A stretch of DNA of 37,320 nucleotides from positions 1 to 37,320 of the forward strand of contig DFHD01000113.1 of NCBI GenBank assembly GCA_002372545.1. Direction: 5' to 3'. This stretch comes from Lachnospiraceae bacterium UBA3732 (GTDB lineage Bacteria > Bacillota > Clostridia > Lachnospirales > Lachnospiraceae). Shown piece after piece: positions 23,719 to 32,493 of this stretch (within the stretch, counting starts at the first letter, position 1; the number at the start of each line of letters is the position of its first letter). Position numbers and translations under genes: made by a program. A model generated the notes under the pieces. The model was given only the letters and a program-made list of their open reading frames with translations. It was not told the origin of the DNA and did not search any database.

Positions 23719-23750
23719 ACTGCCGGAGGGAAAACTCTCCGGCAGTTTTT
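23719..23750 (+). terminator. Intrinsic terminator after feoB
   Basis: ACTGCCGGAG (23719-23728) pairs perfectly with CTCCGGCAGT (23737-23746) across an 8-base loop, followed by TTTTT. Confidence 0.93.
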
Positions 23751-23770
23751 GTTTAAATTGTTTTTTGCTG

Positions 23771-23799
23771 TTGTCGGATTCCCTTCAATTGTGTATAAT
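23771..23799 (+). promoter_or_regulatory. Promoter of the type VII secretion operon
   Basis: TTGTCG (23771-23776) and TATAAT (23794-23799), spacing 17, with an upstream TGTG giving an extended -10. It lies just after the feoB terminator and 31 bases before the first T7SS gene at 23830. Confidence 0.75.
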
Positions 23800-23829
23800 A
23801 CTGTTCGGGGAAAAAGGGGGAATTATTTG

Positions 23830-24807
23830 ATGACAAGGATCGAGATTTACAGAGCCAGTGTGGATGATCGGGTATGGATGGCCTATTCTCTGAGGTCGGT
23901 CTCCAATCCGAATATTATGCGTTACGGACATCTGAACGAGAGAAGTATTGTCAGATGCCATATCGATAACCGCTATCCGGGTACAGTTCTTTATGATATT
24001 CCCACATATTTGAATCTGAACGAGTATGTTCATAAAAAAGTTAAGAAAGCACAGGTGCTTTCCATTGTCCGCCGGCTGATCGCCGTAGCGGAGGATATTA
24101 CCGATTCCGGCTATTCCTGGGCCAATATAGTCTGGGACTGGAATTTCATTTTCGTGAATCCCACCGATGATGATAACCTGATGTTCCTTCTGGTTCCGGA
24201 AACGATTCCGGATCCTGCGGAGGGAGAGCTGGAGGAGCTGATCCGCACCGTTCTTTCCAACGCAAGATATGAGCTTTCGGAAAACTGTCATTATGTAGCC
24301 CACCTTTTGACGGCGCTGAATGAGAGTATGAACACGAGAGACATGCTGCAGAGTCTCGGGGAGACGGTGAGAAGCCTTTCCGCAAGCTATCCGAAGAGGA
24401 CAAAACCGGCAAAGCAGGAGCATGCGCCGTCGCAGGCTTCTTCCTGGGATGATCTTTATAAGAAAAACACGAATACACAAAATCCGCTGGTGGGCATGCC
24501 CCGGCAGGAGGTATCCCGGGCCTCGCTGAGACGACTGGATACAGGGGAGACGATCCCCATAAGCAAGGATGTCTTTTATCTGGGCAAGGATCCTTCCCGT
24601 GTGGATTATGTGATCCAGGGGGTTTCCGCAGTGAGCCGGCGGCATGCCTCTATTTCCCAGGACAGGGGAGCCTTCTATATTCAGGATGAGGATTCCACCA
24701 ACGGCACCTTTGTGGATAATGTAGAGCTTATGCCGTTTGATAAACAGCTTCTGGTCCGCGGGGCCATCATCAATATTGCCGGCGTGGAGCTGCAGTTCCA
24801 GATGTGA
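23830..24807 (+). CDS. FHA-domain protein with DUF6382-like N-terminus (first of a pair)
   Basis: 325 residues, no membrane helix. The N-terminal part (about 1-175) resembles the DUF6382 domain found with FHA in Firmicutes T7SS loci: a VLYDIPTYLNLNEYV segment, a helical stretch, then WANIVWDWNFIFVN and LMFLLVP. A linker leads to a C-terminal FHA domain (about 240-325) with the phosphothreonine-binding marks: Gly-Lys after the first strand, SRRH, and STNGT at 289-293. FHA domains bind phosphothreonine, so the protein probably reads a kinase signal. ATG 23830 is used because AAAAAGGGGG lies upstream; a longer frame would start inside the feoB terminator. Its partner gene follows after 36 bases and has the same architecture. 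Confidence 0.88.
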   Translation: MTRIEIYRASVDDRVWMAYSLRSVSNPNIMRYGHLNERSIVRCHIDNRYPGTVLYDIPTYLNLNEYVHKKVKKAQVLSIVRRLIAVAEDITDSGYSWANIVWDWNFIFVNPTDDDNLMFLLVPETIPDPAEGELEELIRTVLSNARYELSENCHYVAHLLTALNESMNTRDMLQSLGETVRSLSASYPKRTKPAKQEHAPSQASSWDDLYKKNTNTQNPLVGMPRQEVSRASLRRLDTGETIPISKDVFYLGKDPSRVDYVIQGVSAVSRRHASISQDRGAFYIQDEDSTNGTFVDNVELMPFDKQLLVRGAIINIAGVELQFQM

Positions 24808-24843
24808 CGGTGACTTAGAGAGGTAAATGAGGAGGATTGGGGT

Positions 24844-25758
24844 TTGTCAGATTATCTTTGCGGAAATCTGTGCGAGATTACGGAGCAGATCGGCTATATC
24901 GCATACAGGCTGAATGATAACAGTTACTTTTATAATACAGTTTTTCAGATCCTGAAACGAAATAACGAGGGATGCTTTATCCGTCCCTTTAAGGTGGACT
25001 TTAATGGCAGGACTGAGCTTGTCTACGATACGGAAGGCCTGCTCAGTATGGAAAAGTTCTTTAAGAATGCCAGGACCGGAGATGGAATGGCAGTGCTTGA
25101 GGAGCTTCTGGCCAAGCTTTTTGAAGTGGAGAGCGGCCGGTTTATCCAGATGGAGACGGTGGATATCACCGAGCGCCATCTTTTTGTAACGCGTGAGGGT
25201 CATGTCCGGATCATCACCGTACCCATGTCGATCATGAGCACCTACGATACGAAGCGCATGTTCTATGACCAGCTGAAAGCAGTGATGAACTGGCTGATAG
25301 ACAGCGCCTCTTTTTTGAAGGATGATTATGTAAACCGCCTGCAGGCGGATCTCAGGAACCGGGATGTATCGCCCGAGGAAATCTATTCCCATTTCAAAAA
25401 TAAAAAATACGGCATCAATAACAGGGGTTCGGGAATCCTGACCCAGCAGTCCTTTGTCCTCCGGAGCCGGAACCCCGCGCTTTATGGGGATATCCCCGTA
25501 ACCTCCAAGAAGCTGGTGATCGGAAAGAGCCAGAAACGTTCGGACGTGGTGATCCGGGCCTTTGACAGCATCAGCCGCAGTCACTGCGAGCTCATCCTTT
25601 CCGATGGAGTGGTGTACGTGAATGACCTTTCCAGTACGAACGGCACCTTTATCAACGGCCGGCAGATACCGCCCAACACCTATACGCGCATTTCGCCGGG
25701 AGACGAGATCGCTATTGCGGACGCCATATATACACTGGAGGGAGGGACTGACAGATGA
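24844..25758 (+). CDS. FHA-domain protein with DUF6382-like N-terminus (second of a pair)
   Basis: 304 residues, no membrane helix. It has the same plan as the gene before it. The N-terminal region (about 1-160) has ELVYDTEGLLSMEKFF, a helical stretch, then RHLFVTREGHVRIITVP, which can be lined up with the LYDI...FIFVN...LLVP blocks of its neighbour. The C-terminal FHA domain (about 215-300) has VIGKSQKRSD, SRSH starting at Ser244 and STNGTFINGR. The start is TTG 24844 with GAGGAGG upstream; no ATG is better placed. Its stop overlaps the ATG of the ATPase gene (ATGA), a sign of coupled translation and a shared complex. Confidence 0.87.
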   Translation: MSDYLCGNLCEITEQIGYIAYRLNDNSYFYNTVFQILKRNNEGCFIRPFKVDFNGRTELVYDTEGLLSMEKFFKNARTGDGMAVLEELLAKLFEVESGRFIQMETVDITERHLFVTREGHVRIITVPMSIMSTYDTKRMFYDQLKAVMNWLIDSASFLKDDYVNRLQADLRNRDVSPEEIYSHFKNKKYGINNRGSGILTQQSFVLRSRNPALYGDIPVTSKKLVIGKSQKRSDVVIRAFDSISRSHCELILSDGVVYVNDLSSTNGTFINGRQIPPNTYTRISPGDEIAIADAIYTLEGGTDR

Positions 25759-26819
25759 GTGAGATCAAGGTAGTGATCGCCGGAACCGATGAGCAGTATC
25801 TTTCCTCTCTTGGACTTGGACTCCTGAAGGAAATCGGCTACGGGGTGGATCTTTCCATCATCACCGATCCGTTATATTTTCAGACTTTTTTTGCCAAACC
25901 GCAGAATATCGATGTCCTGCTGATCGAAAAGGCTCTTATGAGCGAGACCATCCGGAGACTGCATATTGAGAGGGTATTCATTCTGCAGGATACGGAGGAA
26001 ACGGAGGATTACGGAGATAACATCACCGGAATCTTCAAGTATTCCTCAGCCAAGGAAATCTATCATAAGATCGGCGTTTCCGGTCAGACGCCGGAAGGAA
26101 GAAAGGAAACAGGGGAAAACGCCGGAGTCAGGACAATCCTGGTCTTTTCGCCCATCGGCGGCTCGGGAAAGACCATGCTGAGCCTTGCCCTTGCCAGAGA
26201 ACTCGCACGGTTCAATAAGCGGGTGCTGTATATCAATATGGAAAGTATCCAGAATTTCCAGTGGGTGCTCCGGTATAAGGACACGGTGGATTCCGCCTTC
26301 TGCTTCGGCCTTGCGAGACATGACGAAAGCATTGTCAAAGGAAAAAACGCACTCAGCTTTATTGCCAACGAGGAGTTTGATTATATTAAGCCGGTGGCCG
26401 GTTCCACGATTTCCTACGGCATTAAGAATGAGGACTATGTATTCCTGATCCGGACCTTTATCCAGTCCGGCAATTATGACTATATCGTGCTGGATACCAG
26501 CTCCGAGCTGAACCAGTGCAATATGGATATCATGGGCCTGGCTGACAGAGTGGTTACGGTGGTGAAGCAGGATGCCATGTCAATCTGGAAGACAGACGGT
26601 TTTCTGGAGAATATCGATTATTCCGATCAGGAGAAGTTCCTGTTTGTCTGCAACTGTTACCAGGAATCCAAGCGGAATTTCTTTCTGGAAAGCGAATACC
26701 TTTCCGGCTTTCTGCCGGTGGAATATATCTACCGCTACGATCAGGAGACCGATGTGGAGATATTCTCCCGCATGGGAAGCGAGCATGTCATGAAGGGCTG
26801 CGCGATGTATATTCTTTAA
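25755..26819 (+). CDS. CpaE/ParA-like P-loop ATPase of the T7SS operon
   Basis: 354 residues. The N-terminal part (about 1-115) looks like a degenerate receiver domain, as in CpaE-type pilus ATPases (alternating strands and helices, VLLIEKALM). The C-terminal part (about 125-354) is a SIMIBI-class ATPase with P-loop PIGGSGKT (133-140, Lys139), a YINMES strand and DYIVLDTSSELN as the Walker B-like segment. The signature lysine that ParA/MinD proteins carry before the GG is replaced by Ile134, so dimer-dependent hydrolysis may differ. No membrane helix. CpaE-like proteins position secretion or pilus machines, so a role in placing the T7SS complex is plausible but inferred. It overlaps the FHA gene by four bases. 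Confidence 0.85.
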   Translation: MSEIKVVIAGTDEQYLSSLGLGLLKEIGYGVDLSIITDPLYFQTFFAKPQNIDVLLIEKALMSETIRRLHIERVFILQDTEETEDYGDNITGIFKYSSAKEIYHKIGVSGQTPEGRKETGENAGVRTILVFSPIGGSGKTMLSLALARELARFNKRVLYINMESIQNFQWVLRYKDTVDSAFCFGLARHDESIVKGKNALSFIANEEFDYIKPVAGSTISYGIKNEDYVFLIRTFIQSGNYDYIVLDTSSELNQCNMDIMGLADRVVTVVKQDAMSIWKTDGFLENIDYSDQEKFLFVCNCYQESKRNFFLESEYLSGFLPVEYIYRYDQETDVEIFSRMGSEHVMKGCAMYIL

Positions 26820-26853
26820 CAGTAAGCTGTGAATATGAAAACAGGAGATAACC

Positions 26854-27102
26854 ATGGAAAAGATCATCATGATCCTGGAGCTAGTCAACAGGAATGAGGT
26901 GCATGACATCGAAGTACCTCTGGATATTTCCGCCAACGATCTTGTTCTTGCCCTGAATAAGGCTTATAACCTGGGGCTGGACGTCAATAACATCAGCGAG
27001 AGATATCTGAAAACAGAAAACCCGATCGCGCTTCTGAAGGGAAGCAAATCCCTTCGCGAGTATGACCTCCGGAACGGAACCCGGATCATCATCACCAGAT
27101 AA
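26854..27102 (+). CDS. esaB: YukD/EsaB-family ubiquitin-like T7SS protein
   Basis: 82 residues with the size and strand pattern of the ubiquitin-like YukD fold: VNRNEVHDIEVPLDISANDLVLALNKAY, a middle turn, and a final LREYDLRNGTRIIIT strand. EsaB/YukD is a small cytoplasmic part of Firmicutes T7SS machines that works with EssC and EssB. GGAGAT lies upstream of the ATG, and essC follows after 28 bases. The C-terminus ends in Arg, not in the double glycine used for ubiquitin conjugation. Confidence 0.9.
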   Translation: MEKIIMILELVNRNEVHDIEVPLDISANDLVLALNKAYNLGLDVNNISERYLKTENPIALLKGSKSLREYDLRNGTRIIITR

Positions 27103-27130
27103 TAAGCATGGGGAATAATGGAGAGGGAAG

Positions 27131-30100
27131 ATGAATTATAATTATAAGATTGTCATCTTTGGCGGCGGCCTTTATCAGGAGGCGCCGCTGGAAATGACCG
27201 ATGACGGTGTATTCCGGGTCGGTACGCATAAAAACTGTAATGTCCGTTTCGATAAGAATCACTTTTTCGAGGATATCGAGCTGGACTTTGTTGTGACGGA
27301 AAACGGCTGGAAGCTGGACTGCTCCAATAATCTGTATATCGACAGAGGCGGAGTCATGAAGCTTCACTCCACATCGCTTGAGCATGGCGATACGGTGGAA
27401 CTGAAGTATTCCGAGACAAAGGCCCGGCTTTTTTCTGTATCTTTTATGATCGATTTCGATATCCAGGACTACCACTTCGACCGGGTGATCGATATTACCG
27501 GAAGGGCCGGCGTTACCATCGGCGGAAGCCAGAACTGCGATATCTATATTCCCAGCCCGCTGGCGGCGGGAGATACCATGACGCTGATCAACCAGGGCGG
27601 CATGTTCAGCGTGCAGGATAACGGTTCCAAAAACGGCGTATATATTAACGGCAGCAGAATGAACGGTACTGTGTCCCGGCTGATGGACAGAGACTTTTTC
27701 ATGATCGACGGCTGCTATTTCTATCTCTCCGGAGCCAGGATCTACACTTCTTCACGGGATGTTCAGCTGGGCGGTATGCGTTACATGGATCTGAAGGAAT
27801 CCCAGTCCAGGTTCGTTTATCCGAAATTCGAGAGAAATGTCCGGATCCGCAGAGTGATCCCGGATGAGCCCATCGAGGTGCTTGGCCCCAAGACGGCACC
27901 CAATAAGGACCGGAAGAGCTTCTGGATGAATATCCTGCCTTCCATTATATCGCTGCTTCTCATGATCGTCATCAGAGGCTTTTTGTCCAGCAGAAATTCT
28001 ACATTTATTATCTACAGTGCGTCTGTCATGGGTATGGGCGTTGTGATCTCCATTATTTCTTTTATTCAGGATAAAAAGCGTTACCGCGAGGAGGTGGCTG
28101 CCCGAATCGAGGAATATACGGCCTACGCAAAGGAAAGAGAAAAGGATATCCAGAAGGCGCGTGAGCATGAGCTGGAAATCCTGCGGGAGAAGTTTGTAAC
28201 GCTGGACGAAGAGATTGCCAAGGTTGCCGATTTCAGTCCCATGATCTTCGAGAAAAATCCCCAGGATGAGGATTATCTGACCATCCGTCTGGGTACCGGT
28301 ACGATCCTGGCTCACTGTCAGGTCGATTATAAGCATCAGGAATTCAAGGATCCCTCGGATCCTCTGCTGGATTATCCGGAGCAGCTGGCAAAGGCCTACC
28401 GGACCATTGATGATGCACCGGTCACGCTGGACCTCAAGGAGTGCAACGCCGTCGGCTTTGTGGGAGAGGAGAATACTCTTTACGACATGCTGAAGGCGGT
28501 GACAACGCATCTCACGGTCTCTCATTTCTACGAGGATGTACGGTTCTACTTCCTGTTCAGGGAAGAGGATGTCATGAAGTTTTACAATCTCCGCTGGCTG
28601 AAGAATGCCACAGATGAGCGGAGCGGTATTCGGAACTTTATGTATGATGAAGAAAGCCGGAAAAATATCCTGGAGATTCTGTATAAGGAGCTTGTACGCC
28701 GTGAGGGAGAGCTGGCGGAAAGCGAGGGCCAGGAAGTGACATTCAGCGATATTCTTGTATTCTCCATGGATACGGAGGAGCTGAAATCGCACCCGATCTC
28801 CAATTTCTTCTCCAAGGCGGCACAGCTCAGGTTCCGTTTCCTGTTCTTTGAGGCGGCCAAGGAGCTTCTTCCCATGGAATGCGACAGGGTGGTCTACCTC
28901 AATGCGGAGCGGGGCAACAGCGGTCTGATTGTAAATGCGCATGCGGGAGACAGCAAGCAGGCTTTCCTTTACAATACCATTACCGATGCCAATCTGAAGG
29001 GCATTGTGGATAAGCTGGCCAATACCTATGTGGAGAAGGCGAGTCTGGAAAGTACCCTGCACAATATTACCCTGTATGAAATGCTGGGCATTCTGCAGGC
29101 GGATGATATCGACCTTTCCGAGCGGTGGCAGAACTCCAGGGTTTATGAGACTATGGCGGCGCCGCTGGGTATCCGCGGCAACGGTTCCATCGTTTATCTG
29201 GATCTTTCGGATAAGGCTCATGGTCCCCACGGTCTGGTTGCCGGTACAACAGGCTCCGGTAAGTCGGAGATCATTCAGACCTATATTCTTTCCATGGCAA
29301 CCTTGTTCCATCCCTATGATGTCGGCTTCATGATCATCGACTTCAAGGGCGGCGGTATGGCCAACCAGTTCCAGGAGCTGCCACACCTTATGGGTACCAT
29401 CACCAATATCGACGGCCATGAGATCGACCGGTCCCTGAGGTCTATTAAGGCCGAGCTGCTGAAGCGTCAGGAGATTTTCAGCGAGGCCGGCGTAAATAAT
29501 ATCAGTGATTACATCCGGAAATTCAAGCGTCATGAGGTGGAGATCCCTATGCCGCACCTCATCATGATCTGCGACGAGTTCGCCGAGCTGAAGGCGGAGT
29601 ATCCCGACTTCATGAAGGAGATCGTTTCTGCGGCACGTATCGGCCGTACTCTTGGTGTCCACCTGATCCTGGCGACGCAGAAGCCTGCGGGTGTCGTAGA
29701 TAACCAGATCTGGAGTAACTCCAAATTTAAGCTCTGTCTGAAGGTGCAGACGCGTGAAGACTCCAACGAAATGCTGAAGTCGCCGCTGGCTTCGGAAATC
29801 CGTGAACCCGGTCGCGCTTATTTCCAGGTAGGTAACAACGAGATCTTCGAGCTCTTCCAGTCTGCCTACAGTGGAGCGAAGGCAGCTGCCAATGTGGGAG
29901 ATGAAAAGACCTTCGAGCTCTTTGAGGTGAACCTCTGGGGCGGCAGAACGAAGGTGTTCTCCAATAAGAAAAAGGGCGAGGATGTGGATGAGAAGACCCA
30001 GCTGGAGGCCATCATCGATCATGTAAAGAATTACTGCGATGCCGGTCATATTGCCAAGCTGAAGGGTATCTGTCTGCCGCCTCTTCCGGATATGCTGTAT

Positions 30101-31711
30101 ATGAAGGATGTAAAGCTTCCGGCAGGAGGTCTGGAGAACGGCATCCGGGCCAATATCGGTATCTACGATGATCCGGAGGCTCAGCTGCAGGCGCCTCTTA
30201 TGGTGGATTTCTCCGAAAATATATACATTGCGGGCGCTTCCCAGATGGGTAAGACGACGCTGATGCAGACCATGATCTACAACCTCATGAGTGTATATTC
30301 TCCGGATGAGGTTAACCTGTATATCATCGACTGCGGCAACATGGCGCTGAAGGTGTTTGAGGAGGCCAACCAGGTGGGCGGCGTTGTGCTGGCTGCCGAG
30401 GAGGAAAAGCTGACCAACCTCTTCAAGATGCTCCTGCAGATCGTGGAGCAGAGAAAGGAAGTATTCTCCATGAAGGGACTGGGTACCTTCAAGTCCTATG
30501 TGGAGGCAGGCTTCCGCGATATGCCCCAGATCATTATCTTTTTGGATAATATTGCGGTATTCCGCGAGCAGTATCCGGAATTCTTTGATACCATTCTCAG
30601 CCTGTCCCGCGAGGGCAGCGGCGTAGGCATCAACTTCGTGGTTTCCGGTACACAGGCCAATTCCTTTGGCTTCAAGGCGCTGGCTAACTACAGCAACCGT
30701 CTCGCCCTTGTCTGCACGGAGAAGGCGGAGTATTCCAATCTGTATTCCCGCTGCCGGATCGAACCGGCCGAGAAGCCGGGCCGCGGTCTCTGCGAGATCG
30801 ACAAGCAGATCAAGGAGTTCCATACCGCTCTTGCCTTCACCGGCGAAAAGGAAATCGAGCGCGTGGAGAACATGCGGAAGTTTATTCGCGAGAATTCCGC
30901 AAAATACGGAAAGAAAAAGGCAAGACCCATCCCCGTTGTACCGAAGCTTATCCTCGAGGAGATCACCCGGAAGAATCAGCCGGAACTCTATGCGGATCCA
31001 TCCAGGATGCCTTATGCCATGAATTTCGACGATATCAGCTACAGATATCTGGATTTCGGCGCCCAGACACTGGTAACGGTTTCCGGTGCGGAGGGAAGAG
31101 GACGGACCAACTTCGCAAAGCTTGTGCTGAATCATCTGTCCAAGAATATCTTCGAATACACGTCCCATGTCTATATCATGGACGGCGACGAGGAACGGCT
31201 GAAGGGCTACAGCGAAAAGAGGATCGTAAAAAAATATACCAGTGATCTGAACGATTTCCTGCCCATGGTGGATGAATTCGTTAATGAAGTGATCAAACGG
31301 CAGGAAAAGGTGAATATGGAGGGCCGGAACAATGTAGACTGGTCGAAGCTTCCCCACCTTGTACTGATCCTGAATACCCAGGCAGCCATGGCAGAGCTGA
31401 ACAAAAAGAAGGATTACGGCACCAAGCTGGCCGGTATCGTCAAGAATAATAAAAAGATGAAGATCACCATTATTATGGACAGTATTGATAATACGTCCAT
31501 TGCCCTTTCTTCCAATGATCTTCTGAAAACAGTCAAGGAAACGAAGACGGCGATTGTGTTTGATGAGATCGAAAATGTGAAGCTGATCGATCTTTCCGTA
31601 AAACAGGTCAAGGCCAATGCCAAGGCACTGACGCAGGGCGATGCCTTCGAGTTTGCCGGCAACTCGATCCTGCGTGTAAAGACCTTCCTGGCAGAGGATA
31701 TTCTGTCCTGA
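27131..31711 (+). CDS. essC: T7SS motor ATPase EssC (FtsK/SpoIIIE type) with tandem FHA domains
   Basis: 1526 residues, full length for EssC. Two N-terminal FHA-like domains (about 1-100 and 105-215, the second with IGGSQNCDI and NGSKNGVYING) are followed by two membrane helices (about 265-320). Three FtsK-type ATPase domains come next: D1 with GTTGSGKS (705-712, Lys711), its Walker B near DFKGGG and MICDEFAELK; D2 with GASQMGKT (1035-1042, Lys1041); and D3 with GAEGRGRT (1319-1326), where the P-loop lysine is Arg1325. EssC is the hexameric motor that recognises and drives WXG100 substrates across the membrane. Degenerate D2/D3 sites are common in the family. A solo WXG100 gene begins 119 bases downstream. 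Confidence 0.96.
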   Translation: MNYNYKIVIFGGGLYQEAPLEMTDDGVFRVGTHKNCNVRFDKNHFFEDIELDFVVTENGWKLDCSNNLYIDRGGVMKLHSTSLEHGDTVELKYSETKARLFSVSFMIDFDIQDYHFDRVIDITGRAGVTIGGSQNCDIYIPSPLAAGDTMTLINQGGMFSVQDNGSKNGVYINGSRMNGTVSRLMDRDFFMIDGCYFYLSGARIYTSSRDVQLGGMRYMDLKESQSRFVYPKFERNVRIRRVIPDEPIEVLGPKTAPNKDRKSFWMNILPSIISLLLMIVIRGFLSSRNSTFIIYSASVMGMGVVISIISFIQDKKRYREEVAARIEEYTAYAKEREKDIQKAREHELEILREKFVTLDEEIAKVADFSPMIFEKNPQDEDYLTIRLGTGTILAHCQVDYKHQEFKDPSDPLLDYPEQLAKAYRTIDDAPVTLDLKECNAVGFVGEENTLYDMLKAVTTHLTVSHFYEDVRFYFLFREEDVMKFYNLRWLKNATDERSGIRNFMYDEESRKNILEILYKELVRREGELAESEGQEVTFSDILVFSMDTEELKSHPISNFFSKAAQLRFRFLFFEAAKELLPMECDRVVYLNAERGNSGLIVNAHAGDSKQAFLYNTITDANLKGIVDKLANTYVEKASLESTLHNITLYEMLGILQADDIDLSERWQNSRVYETMAAPLGIRGNGSIVYLDLSDKAHGPHGLVAGTTGSGKSEIIQTYILSMATLFHPYDVGFMIIDFKGGGMANQFQELPHLMGTITNIDGHEIDRSLRSIKAELLKRQEIFSEAGVNNISDYIRKFKRHEVEIPMPHLIMICDEFAELKAEYPDFMKEIVSAARIGRTLGVHLILATQKPAGVVDNQIWSNSKFKLCLKVQTREDSNEMLKSPLASEIREPGRAYFQVGNNEIFELFQSAYSGAKAAANVGDEKTFELFEVNLWGGRTKVFSNKKKGEDVDEKTQLEAIIDHVKNYCDAGHIAKLKGICLPPLPDMLYMKDVKLPAGGLENGIRANIGIYDDPEAQLQAPLMVDFSENIYIAGASQMGKTTLMQTMIYNLMSVYSPDEVNLYIIDCGNMALKVFEEANQVGGVVLAAEEEKLTNLFKMLLQIVEQRKEVFSMKGLGTFKSYVEAGFRDMPQIIIFLDNIAVFREQYPEFFDTILSLSREGSGVGINFVVSGTQANSFGFKALANYSNRLALVCTEKAEYSNLYSRCRIEPAEKPGRGLCEIDKQIKEFHTALAFTGEKEIERVENMRKFIRENSAKYGKKKARPIPVVPKLILEEITRKNQPELYADPSRMPYAMNFDDISYRYLDFGAQTLVTVSGAEGRGRTNFAKLVLNHLSKNIFEYTSHVYIMDGDEERLKGYSEKRIVKKYTSDLNDFLPMVDEFVNEVIKRQEKVNMEGRNNVDWSKLPHLVLILNTQAAMAELNKKKDYGTKLAGIVKNNKKMKITIIMDSIDNTSIALSSNDLLKTVKETKTAIVFDEIENVKLIDLSVKQVKANAKALTQGDAFEFAGNSILRVKTFLAEDILS

Positions 31712-31748
31712 TGCGATCGGATAAGACCCGCTGATCTGGCAGCTGCGT

Positions 31749-31795
31749 TTTTGTGCAGAATTTTTCAAAAAGCAGATGATATGATGCTATACAGA
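31749..31795 (+). promoter_or_regulatory. Conserved upstream element of the WXG100 gene (copy 1)
   Basis: Bases 31749-31767 (TTTTGTGCAGAATTTTTCA) are identical to 37266-37284. Similarity continues for about 25 bases as ATGATA-x-GATG then TACAG. It lies 36-82 bases before the WXG100 start and could be a promoter with an activator site. The -10 box is uncertain (TATGAT at 31780-31785 is one choice). Confidence 0.65.
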
Positions 31796-31830
31796 AGAAA
31801 AGTGTAACCTTACGAGGAAGGAGAGAGAAA

Positions 31831-32127
31831 ATGGCTGTACAAAGAATAAATACAGATGCCTTTAATGATGTGATGACTGCTATGGATGAAGCAATCAACT
31901 CATTTTCCACGGTGCGTGAAAATGTGGAAAGCAGCACAGAATCTCTTTTGGACAACTGGGATGGCGAGGCAAGGGATTCCTTTAAGGATGCCTGGGATAC
32001 GCTGAAGCTCTATATGTCCAATGAGAATGACATGCTTGAGGTAATGAGAGAGGATCTGGAGTCCATTAAGACCGCATATCTGCAGTGGGATGAGGAAATG
32101 TCAAATACGCTGCAGGGCGAAGATTAA
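31831..32127 (+). CDS. WXG100-family T7SS protein (solo)
   Basis: 98 residues, all helical, with W43-D-G45 at the hairpin turn. The C-terminal helix ends with Y83-LQW-D87, matching the YxxxD/E export signal, and fits the wider HxxxD/ExxhxxxH pattern (Y83, D87, Met90, Leu94). It should form a helical-hairpin dimer and be exported through EssC. AAGGAG precedes the ATG. It is the first of three close genes: a small helical protein follows after 15 bases and a large candidate substrate comes next. It could serve as partner of that substrate. Confidence 0.93.
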   Translation: MAVQRINTDAFNDVMTAMDEAINSFSTVRENVESSTESLLDNWDGEARDSFKDAWDTLKLYMSNENDMLEVMREDLESIKTAYLQWDEEMSNTLQGED

Positions 32128-32142
32128 TACGGAGGTTGAATT

Positions 32143-32478
32143 ATGTCAAGAGCGGGTAGAATTATTTCTTTAAGACATATAGAAGGAAGAACAGATGACG
32201 GGGAATTTACAGTAAACCGCATCAACCGTATGCTGGGCGATGTGGCGGATGACCTGAATTCTGCAGTGAAGTCCTCCCAGCTTCATGTATATGACAGCGA
32301 TTTCACCGGTTTCCGTGATACGGATCCCGATACGGATCGCTACCTCGAGGCAACAAGAAATGCGATCGAGAACGAAGTGGATGCTTGTGCCGATGCGGAT
32401 ACTCGGGAAGCAATCGAGGCTATGGAACGTGCTGCTCAGCAGGTGGCTCAGGCTGCACAGAGCATTTTCGGGAATTAA
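32143..32478 (+). CDS. Small helical T7SS-associated protein, possible substrate partner
   Basis: 111 residues, no membrane helix and no WXG motif. The N-terminal 60 residues are mixed charge with a Ile/Leu helix (NRINRMLGDVADDLNSAV). A DTDPDTDR turn and a long, Ala/Glu/Gln-rich C-terminal helix follow. I do not recognise the family. GGAGG lies upstream. Its position between a WXG100 gene and a large candidate substrate recalls the small helical partner proteins (Lap type) encoded beside LXG effectors of Firmicutes T7SS. That role is inferred from position only. Confidence 0.75.
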   Translation: MSRAGRIISLRHIEGRTDDGEFTVNRINRMLGDVADDLNSAVKSSQLHVYDSDFTGFRDTDPDTDRYLEATRNAIENEVDACADADTREAIEAMERAAQQVAQAAQSIFGN

Positions 32479-32493
32479 TTGAGGGAGGCATTT

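Noticed and set aside
23749..23829. Longer start for the first FHA protein
   Set aside because: It starts in the feoB terminator and before the mapped promoter, so it could not be transcribed from that promoter.
31712..31748. Terminator after essC
   Set aside because: Only short imperfect stems precede the TTTTT at 31748. The T-run is part of the conserved 19-base element, so I treat it as regulatory.
27752..31768. Open frame of 1338 codons on the minus strand opposite essC
   Set aside because: It is a mirror of the essC reading frame, with low-complexity, His/Gln/Leu-rich translation, no ribosome site and no recognisable domain. The same applies to the long minus frame opposite feoB (21144-23210) and the plus frame opposite gltX (7060-8679).
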